Shown here piece after piece: positions 1 through 4,615 of a stretch of DNA of 7,378 nt. The stretch is taken from NCBI GenBank assembly GCA_964560325.1, contig CAZLLV010000153.1:1-7378 (forward strand). Reading direction: 5' to 3'. Every line of letters begins with the position of its first letter. The stretch's first letter is position 1. This DNA comes from CAZLLV01 sp964560325 (GTDB lineage Bacteria; Acidobacteriota; Thermoanaerobaculia; Multivoradales; DATKCC01). Position numbers and translations under genes: made by a program. Below the pieces are notes generated by a model. The model saw only the letters and a program-made list of their open reading frames with translations, did no database searches and was not told where the DNA came from.

Positions 1-894
1 GAGACCGAGTACCCGGGAGCGCTCGGGTTCGCCGAGAACGACCTGTCGGGGGACGGCTGGCACCTCCAGTACGACCACCTGACGCGCGACTGGGTCGTCA
101 ACGTCCTCCACACCGACCTCGACAAGGACTTCCGGGCCGACTACGGGTTCATCCCGCGCGTCGACGTGAAGACCTCCGAGGCGCAGGTTCTGCGGCGGGT
201 CTGGAGCGACGGCGACGACTGGTACGACCAGCTCATCTTCGGCGCGCGCGGCACCTACGTGAGCGACCAGAGCGGCCTCAAGACCGACCAGAGCTTCCGC
301 GTCTTCGCCGACTACGTCGGTCCGCGCCAGACGGTGGTCGAGGTCGGTGCCGTCGCGGGCGAGGAGCGCTGGCGCGGCTCGCTCTACTCGGTCGACCGCT
401 ACTTCGGCTCGTTCCAGATGAAGCCGAGCGGCGACATCGGCTTTCTGGTCGAGGTCGAGACCGGCGACGCGATCGACTTCACGAACAACCGCCAGGGCGA
501 GCTGCTCCAGATCCACCCGCAGTTCGAGCTGCGGATCGGAAACCACGTCAACATGCGCCTCGACCACGTGCGCCAGGAGCTCGACGTGGACGGCGGCAAT
601 CTCTTCACCGCCGACCTGTCGCAGCTCCTCGCGGTCTACCAGTTCAACGTCCGGGCGTTTCTCCGGGCGATCGTCCAGTACCAGCAGATCGACCGCGACG
701 CCGGCCTCTACACGGTGCCGGTCGACGAGGAGGCCGAGGACCTGTTCACCCAGCTCCTCTTCTCCTACGAGCTGAACCCGCAGACGGTGCTCTTCGTCGG
801 CTACTCCGACAACCGCTTCGGGTTCGACCGCGTCGACCTCACCCAGGCCGACCGGACCTTCTTCGTCAAGGTCGGCTACGCCTTCTTGTTCTAG
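1..894 (+). CDS. DUF5916-type outer-membrane beta-barrel protein, C-terminal part (5' truncated by window edge)
   Basis: The frame is open from the first base to the TAG at 892-894, giving 297 residues; the true start lies upstream of the window, and the GTG at 166 is just an internal valine. The piece reads as alternating hydrophobic/polar strands rich in Tyr, Phe, Asp and Arg. It contains a segment of the type YGFIPRVDVKT (about residues 45-55) and ends with NPQTVLFVGYSDNRFGFD followed by strands closing on FLF, an aromatic end usual for outer-membrane barrels. From memory, this pattern matches the C-terminal barrel of DUF5916 proteins, which commonly carry an N-terminal family-9-like carbohydrate-binding domain; that part would be outside the window. 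Members are thought to sit in the outer membrane, and substrate and function are not established. No transmembrane helices or catalytic motif are visible. A TonB-independent porin-like barrel is the main alternative. Confidence 0.72.
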   Translation, partial: ETEYPGALGFAENDLSGDGWHLQYDHLTRDWVVNVLHTDLDKDFRADYGFIPRVDVKTSEAQVLRRVWSDGDDWYDQLIFGARGTYVSDQSGLKTDQSFRVFADYVGPRQTVVEVGAVAGEERWRGSLYSVDRYFGSFQMKPSGDIGFLVEVETGDAIDFTNNRQGELLQIHPQFELRIGNHVNMRLDHVRQELDVDGGNLFTADLSQLLAVYQFNVRAFLRAIVQYQQIDRDAGLYTVPVDEEAEDLFTQLLFSYELNPQTVLFVGYSDNRFGFDRVDLTQADRTFFVKVGYAFLF

Positions 895-911
895 GCAGGG
901 GAGCGGGTCTT

Positions 912-966
912 GCATCACGGCTCCCTCCAGGGGGCGACGACCGACACCTGGAGGGAGCCGTGATGC
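912..966 (+). promoter_or_regulatory. Perfect 20-bp inverted repeat enclosing the RBS and start codon of the downstream ferritin-like gene
   Basis: Bases 912-931 are exactly complementary to 947-966, with a 15-base loop (932-946). The right arm holds the purine-rich Shine-Dalgarno GGAGGGAG (950-957) and the ATG at 963-965, so in an mRNA running through this region both would be paired in a very stable GC-rich stem. The left arm begins 17 bases after the stop of the upstream barrel gene. There is no T-run after the stem, so it is not a standard intrinsic terminator. Possible roles, all inferred, are translational repression relieved by a protein, temperature or antisense RNA, a transcription stop for the upstream gene, or a dimer operator in DNA. 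The repeat itself is directly seen; its role is not. Confidence 0.75.
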
Positions 967-1922
967 CGACCGACCACGAAGAGAAGCTCGTCCACTACCT
1001 GACCGACGTCTACTCGATCGAGCGCCAGGCGCTCGCACAGCTGAAAACCGCGCCGGAGATCGCGGGCCCGCCCTCGCTCGCCGAGGCCTTCCGCGACCAC
1101 TACCGGGAGACCGAGCTCCAGGCGGAGGCGATCGAGGAGCGCCTGGAGGCGCACGGCGCCTCGCCCGCGCGACTGAAGGACGCCGTGATGTACGCCGGCG
1201 GCAAGGGGCAGCTCCTCTTCGCCCGCGTGCAGCCGGACACGCCGGGCAAGCTCCTCGCCCACGCGCACTCGTTCGAGGCGTTCGAGTGGGCGGCCTACGA
1301 CATGCTGGTCCGGATGGCGGAGCGGGCCGGAGACCCGGAGACGGCGCGTGTCGCGCGCACCATCCGGGAGCAGGAGCTGGCGATGCGGGAGCGGCTCGCG
1401 GCCGGCTTCGACGAGGCCGCCGACGCGTCGATCCGCGACCGTGGAGAGGACGATCTGAAGGACCTCGTCCGCACCCACCTCGCGGACGCCCACGCGCTCG
1501 AGAGCCAGTCGGAGAAGCTCCTCGAACGGAGCACCGACCTGGCCGGCTCGCCCGAGATCGCGGCGGTCTACCGCGAGCACCTGGCCGAAACCCGCGACCA
1601 GGCGGGGCGGCTGGAGGCGCGGCTCGACGCCCTGGGCGGCGATCCGTCGACGTTCAAGGACGGGGCGCTGCGCCTCGGCGCCCTCCAGTGGGGCCTCTTC
1701 TTCCAGGCCCAATCGGACACGCCGGGCAAGCTCGCGGTCTTCGCCTACGCCGTCGAACACCTGGAGGTCGCCGGCTACGAGCTGCTCCGCCGGGTCGCCG
1801 AGCGGGCGGGCGACGAGGAGACCGCCCGGCTCGCGGCCGCGATCGCGGACGAAGAGCGCGCCGCCGCGGACCGCATCGCCGGCGCCTTCGACCGCGCGTT
1901 CGAAGTCTCGCTCGCGACGTAG
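963..1922 (+). CDS. Tandem two-domain ferritin-like (DUF892/YciE-type) helical protein
   Basis: This is a 319-residue all-helical cytosolic protein without a signal peptide. It is two homologous halves, about residues 5-157 and 165-317, that align with a constant 160-residue offset and no gaps: E20/E180, H46-x-x-E49/H206-x-x-E209, E105/E265, E108/E268, the QxDTPGKL loop at 90-97/250-257 and the AERAGDxETAR stretch at 119-129/279-289. Conserved Glu and His in helices fit a ferritin-like di-metal four-helix bundle in each half, and the YSIExQ and HYRET motifs resemble DUF892 proteins. Members are linked to stress responses; iron binding is a family-based inference. The ATG at 963 is preferred over GTG at 960 because GGAGGGAG (950-957) lies 5 bases from the ATG but only 2 from the GTG. 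The start and RBS lie inside a perfect hairpin. I recall similar two-domain proteins in Actinobacteria, so horizontal transfer is possible but untested. Confidence 0.8.
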   Translation: MPTDHEEKLVHYLTDVYSIERQALAQLKTAPEIAGPPSLAEAFRDHYRETELQAEAIEERLEAHGASPARLKDAVMYAGGKGQLLFARVQPDTPGKLLAHAHSFEAFEWAAYDMLVRMAERAGDPETARVARTIREQELAMRERLAAGFDEAADASIRDRGEDDLKDLVRTHLADAHALESQSEKLLERSTDLAGSPEIAAVYREHLAETRDQAGRLEARLDALGGDPSTFKDGALRLGALQWGLFFQAQSDTPGKLAVFAYAVEHLEVAGYELLRRVAERAGDEETARLAAAIADEERAAADRIAGAFDRAFEVSLAT

Positions 1923-1950
1923 TTGAACGTCTAACGCTCTTGCATTTCCG

Positions 1951-1959
1951 TGCTATCTT
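1951..1959 (+). promoter_or_regulatory. Candidate extended -10 promoter element for the 238-residue hypothetical gene
   Basis: TGCTATCTT (1951-1959) matches an extended -10 (TGn followed by TATCTT) in a locally AT-richer stretch between the stop at 1922 and the start at 1985. It would give a short leader of roughly 20 bases that includes the AAAGGAG ribosome binding site (1972-1978). No good -35 hexamer is present at 16-18 bases upstream; TTGAAC at 1923-1928 is too far away (25 bases). The presence of its own promoter would separate this gene from the ferritin-like gene before it. This is a motif match by eye only. Confidence 0.4.
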
Positions 1960-1984
1960 CGAGCCTCCACGAAAGGAGCCCGAG

Positions 1985-2701
1985 ATGGCGAAAAGCAAGG
2001 GGAGTCCCTGTGTCGAGGTGGCGACGGGCGGCGTGGGCGAGTCCGGTTCCACGTCGCTCGTCGCTCACCAGGTGCAATCCAAGATTTCGAAGCTGATGGT
2101 CCTGCGGACCGTCGAGACCAGTCTCTGCCCGAACACCGGGGCGGCGGCGCTGCTGGTGGTGAACGGCTCGGTCGCGGCCTCCGGTGTCATCACGCAGAAC
2201 GGGAGCTCGATCCAGGCCGAGGCGCCGGCGGGGGCGTGGGTGATCGGCCTCGTCCACACCTTCCCGCTGTTCAACGACATCCACTGCATCCGGCTCGGCG
2301 AGCTCTCGTTCCGGCTCGACGAGTGCGACCTCGTCGCGGCGGAGGCGATGGGCCCGACCGCCCGCACGGCGTGCGTGCTGCCGTGCCAGGGCGTCGCGAC
2401 CCGCGACTGGTACGCCTGGAACGACCTGATGCCGCCCCGGCCCGATCACTTCCACATCGTGGGCGAGGTCGAGGTGCCGAACCCCGGCGTCGACGCCGAG
2501 CTGGTTCCGCGCAAGGTGAAGGGGAAGAAGACGATCGCCTTCGACCTCGTGCTGATCCAGCGGCCCGGCATCTGGCCCCAGGTGCTCACCTGGAAGCCGG
2601 TGCGCTACGACAAGGTGTTGACCGGCACGAAGTACTCGACGGCCGAGGTCTGGTGCGGGGAAAAGCGGATCGTGGACGAGAAGGTCCACGACGTCCACTG
2701 A
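1985..2701 (+). CDS. Hypothetical protein of 238 residues, probably beta-rich, seven cysteines
   Basis: I do not recognise a characterised family. The start is well supported: GAAAGGAG (1971-1978) lies 6 bases before the ATG. No signal peptide or transmembrane helix is visible. Residues about 20-118 look like a beta-rich module of alternating hydrophobic strands ending in HCIRLGELSFRLDECDLV. A cysteine-bearing connector (C130, C134) with WYAWNDLMPPRPDHF follows, then a second module (about 155-238) reading FHIVGEVEVPNPG, a strand around FDLVLIQRPG, QVLTWKPVRYD and a charged end. The second module loosely resembles short beta-sandwich hypothetical proteins I remember from diverse bacteria (GEVxVPxxG ... 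QVLT), none with known function. Cysteines are at 9, 48, 101, 114, 130, 134 and 224, giving one CxxxC. The reading frame is also open upstream to about 1286, but that part overlaps the ferritin-like gene in another frame and is not coding. Its neighbours do not suggest a role. Confidence 0.7.
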   Translation: MAKSKGSPCVEVATGGVGESGSTSLVAHQVQSKISKLMVLRTVETSLCPNTGAAALLVVNGSVAASGVITQNGSSIQAEAPAGAWVIGLVHTFPLFNDIHCIRLGELSFRLDECDLVAAEAMGPTARTACVLPCQGVATRDWYAWNDLMPPRPDHFHIVGEVEVPNPGVDAELVPRKVKGKKTIAFDLVLIQRPGIWPQVLTWKPVRYDKVLTGTKYSTAEVWCGEKRIVDEKVHDVH

Positions 2702-2718
2702 CCGAGACGGTTCGTGGC

Positions 2719-2753
2719 AACGGCCCGGGCCGGCGACGGCCGCCCGGGCCGTT
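2719..2753. terminator. GC-rich hairpin between convergent genes, probable bidirectional terminator
   Basis: A perfect 12-bp stem (2719-2730 with 2742-2753, all GC except the two outer A-T pairs) with an 11-base loop occupies the 55-base gap between the TGA of the plus-strand hypothetical gene (2699-2701) and the TGA of the minus-strand peptidase gene (complement of 2757-2759). A second, outer 6-bp complementarity (2699-2704 with 2754-2759) includes both stop codons. No T-run follows on either strand, so termination would be hairpin- or factor-assisted. Position between convergent genes is the main support. Confidence 0.6.
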
Positions 2754-2756
2754 CGG

Positions 2757-4451
2757 TCATTGCGTCTCGATCGTCAGGCTGGCGCCGCTCGCGACCGAGA
2801 AGCCGTCCTGGAGGACGACGCGGAAGGCGCGGAGGGTGAGGTCGCCCGAGCCGGCCACGGTGTAGTTTCCGCCGGCCGAGATCACGCCGCAGGTCTCCTC
2901 GACGTCGGTTCCGGTCACGGTGCCGTGGGTCAGGATGAGCTCCTCCGTGCACGGCGGGTCGGTCGGTCCGCCGCCACCGCCGCCCGAATCGTCCCGGGTG
3001 AAGCAGGCGGGGAAGGCAGCGGCTCGGCTCTCGACGTGCGTGCGCATGCGGTCGGGCACGCGGTGAGGGAGGTGGCCGTAGAGATCGGCGGTGCCGAAGT
3101 CGAAGGCGATGTTCGAGAGGCCGCCGGCGAGCAGGTGGCAGTAGCTCATGATCGTGCCGGCGCCCACACCCACCGGGCCCGGGAGCGAGGACGTGCCGCT
3201 GTAGCACCCCTGGCCGGCCTGGCCGTTGTAACACTCGTCGACCGGAGCGCTGCTGCCGCCCAACCCGTTGTAGCAGTGGGTGTGCGGGGAGTTGAAGTTG
3301 TGGCCGATCTCGTGGGCGACGGCGATGATGTCCCACAGCTTCGCCGGAGCGAGCGGGTCGAAGTTGCCCTGGACGCCGCCGGTGTAGCCGTACGCGCCGC
3401 CGTAGTCGTCGATGTTCGGCGAGAGCCCCGAGCAACTGCCGCCGTGGTTGATGGCGAACTCGCCGCTGCAGAGCACGCCGACCCAGGCGATGCCGGAGAG
3501 GCTGCCGCGCCCGGCGACGAAGTGGGCGATGGTGCGGTCGATGCCGGAGCGGTTGTCGTTCCAGTAGCGCCCGAACTCGTAGAGGGCGCAGCTCGGGTTC
3601 GACTGCTGCCAGGGATCGGACGAGGTCGACCAGGTCGAGAGGTGGGAGACCACCAGGTTGGTGTCGATCTCGCTGTCGTACATCGCCGACGCGAAGCCGA
3701 TCAGGTCTCCGACGTACTCCTCGATCGCGGCCGCGCCGCCCAGGTCCTGGAACAGCTCCCAGTCGGTCTCGACGGCCACCTTCACCGTGTACGGGGTGCC
3801 GGTCGCCGCCGCGGTCAGACTCTCCGGTCCGCTCGCCGCCCTCCCGGCCCGTGCCGCCAGGCTCTCCGCCTCCCGCTGGAACGCGGTCAGCGCGTCGGGT
3901 GCCCCGAGATCGTCGGTGCCGCAGGTGAACGCCGGCGTGTCCGCCGCCGGCTCCGCGCGCACCGCCCGGAGCGCCCGCGCCCCGTCCGCGCGCTCCGGGC
4001 CCGGGGCGAGCGAGTAGATCCCGTGGTCTCGCCGCACGACGCCGCGTACGGCGCCGTCTTCGGGCACGCTCAGCACCGCGAGCGACCCCGGCTCGCCGAT
4101 CACGCGACCACGGAAGTAGGCGTGACCGCGGAACGGCCGGCGCTCCTCGCCGTCTTCGCCGTGGACGACCAGCTCGCCGCCCGGGGCGAAGACCTCGAAG
4201 CGCTCGAGATCGAGCCCGATCCGCTCCCGAGCGAGATCGAGACCCTCGACCTGGAGCCGGTCGCCGAGCGAGAGGCCGCGCGCGGCACGGGCGACCTCGG
4301 TCACCGAGTCGGCACGCGAGAACGCCTCGCGCCGGGGCACCGGCCGCTCCGCCGAGAGGGGTGGAGCGGCCGCCAGGGAGGCGAGGAGGAGAAGGACCAC
4401 CGGCTGCGCAGACGCAGCGGCGCCGAAGGCACGACACACTCTGGGGTACAT
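2757..4451 (-). CDS. Secreted metzincin zinc metallopeptidase, reprolysin (M12B)-like, with C-terminal beta module
   Basis: The 564-residue product has an N-terminal signal peptide (R4 and R7, hydrophobic core VVLLLLASLAAA, probable cleavage after LSA near residue 34). A propeptide-like region follows (about 35-220). The catalytic domain runs from about 221 to 488 with the zinc motif HEIGHNFNSPH (H380, E381, H384, H390) and the Met-turn GTIMSY (M435) about 45 residues downstream, which is diagnostic of metzincins. The domain has many cysteines, consistent with disulphides outside the cytoplasm. A SGGGGGG linker (489-495) leads to a roughly 60-residue C-terminal piece with short repeated strands (GGNYTVAG, FRVVLQDGFSVASGASLTI). 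From memory this resembles C-terminal modules of secreted acidobacterial proteins, perhaps a surface or export tag. In the zinc motif the usual Gly before the third His is Asn387. The ATG at 4451 is chosen for the signal peptide, although no clear Shine-Dalgarno precedes it. Predicted role: extracellular endopeptidase. It is convergent with the hypothetical gene and divergent from the M3 peptidase. Confidence 0.88.
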   Translation of the reverse strand: MYPRVCRAFGAAASAQPVVLLLLASLAAAPPLSAERPVPRREAFSRADSVTEVARAARGLSLGDRLQVEGLDLARERIGLDLERFEVFAPGGELVVHGEDGEERRPFRGHAYFRGRVIGEPGSLAVLSVPEDGAVRGVVRRDHGIYSLAPGPERADGARALRAVRAEPAADTPAFTCGTDDLGAPDALTAFQREAESLAARAGRAASGPESLTAAATGTPYTVKVAVETDWELFQDLGGAAAIEEYVGDLIGFASAMYDSEIDTNLVVSHLSTWSTSSDPWQQSNPSCALYEFGRYWNDNRSGIDRTIAHFVAGRGSLSGIAWVGVLCSGEFAINHGGSCSGLSPNIDDYGGAYGYTGGVQGNFDPLAPAKLWDIIAVAHEIGHNFNSPHTHCYNGLGGSSAPVDECYNGQAGQGCYSGTSSLPGPVGVGAGTIMSYCHLLAGGLSNIAFDFGTADLYGHLPHRVPDRMRTHVESRAAAFPACFTRDDSGGGGGGPTDPPCTEELILTHGTVTGTDVEETCGVISAGGNYTVAGSGDLTLRAFRVVLQDGFSVASGASLTIETQ

Positions 4452-4615
4452 TGCAATCTGTCAATGCACGCATGGGCACGGATATTCCCGATCGGCGCGA
4501 AAACTTCGATCCGGTCTTCGCGTATCCGGGAACACGCGCGGCGCCTCCCCTGTTGGCACCGGCGAGCGGCCCGCTCGGCCGCGCCTCCCATCACGACCCC
4601 GAGGAACCGTCCACC
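4452..4615. promoter_or_regulatory. Divergent intergenic region between two peptidase genes
   Basis: These 164 bases separate the start codons of the minus-strand metzincin and the plus-strand M3 peptidase and must hold promoters for both unless either is read from elsewhere. The half nearest the metzincin (about 4450-4525) is clearly less GC-rich than the coding DNA. Visible elements are CATTG (4449-4453) facing CAATG (4462-4466) with an 8-base gap, the palindrome CCGATCGG (4488-4495), GATATT (4481-4486) and, reading on the minus strand, TTGACA (4464-4459). None forms a -35/-10 pair with proper spacing, so I do not assign exact promoters. GAGGAA (4601-4606) is the ribosome binding site for the M3 gene, 9 bases before its ATG. 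Confidence 0.45.

Noticed and set aside
960..962. GTG start for the ferritin-like gene
   Set aside because: Only 2 bases from the Shine-Dalgarno; the adjacent ATG at 963 has better spacing.
1286..1984. Upstream extension of the 238-residue hypothetical protein
   Set aside because: It overlaps the ferritin-like gene in another frame and is Arg/Gly/Pro-rich; the ATG at 1985 has a strong RBS.
4459..4464. TTGACA on the minus strand as -35 for the metzincin gene
   Set aside because: The matching -10 would fall inside the coding region after the ATG, and the sequence there (GAGTGT) does not fit.
4361..4615. N-terminal extension of the M3 peptidase
   Set aside because: It would bury the lipoprotein signal and overlap the metzincin signal peptide; the RBS lies at 4601-4606.
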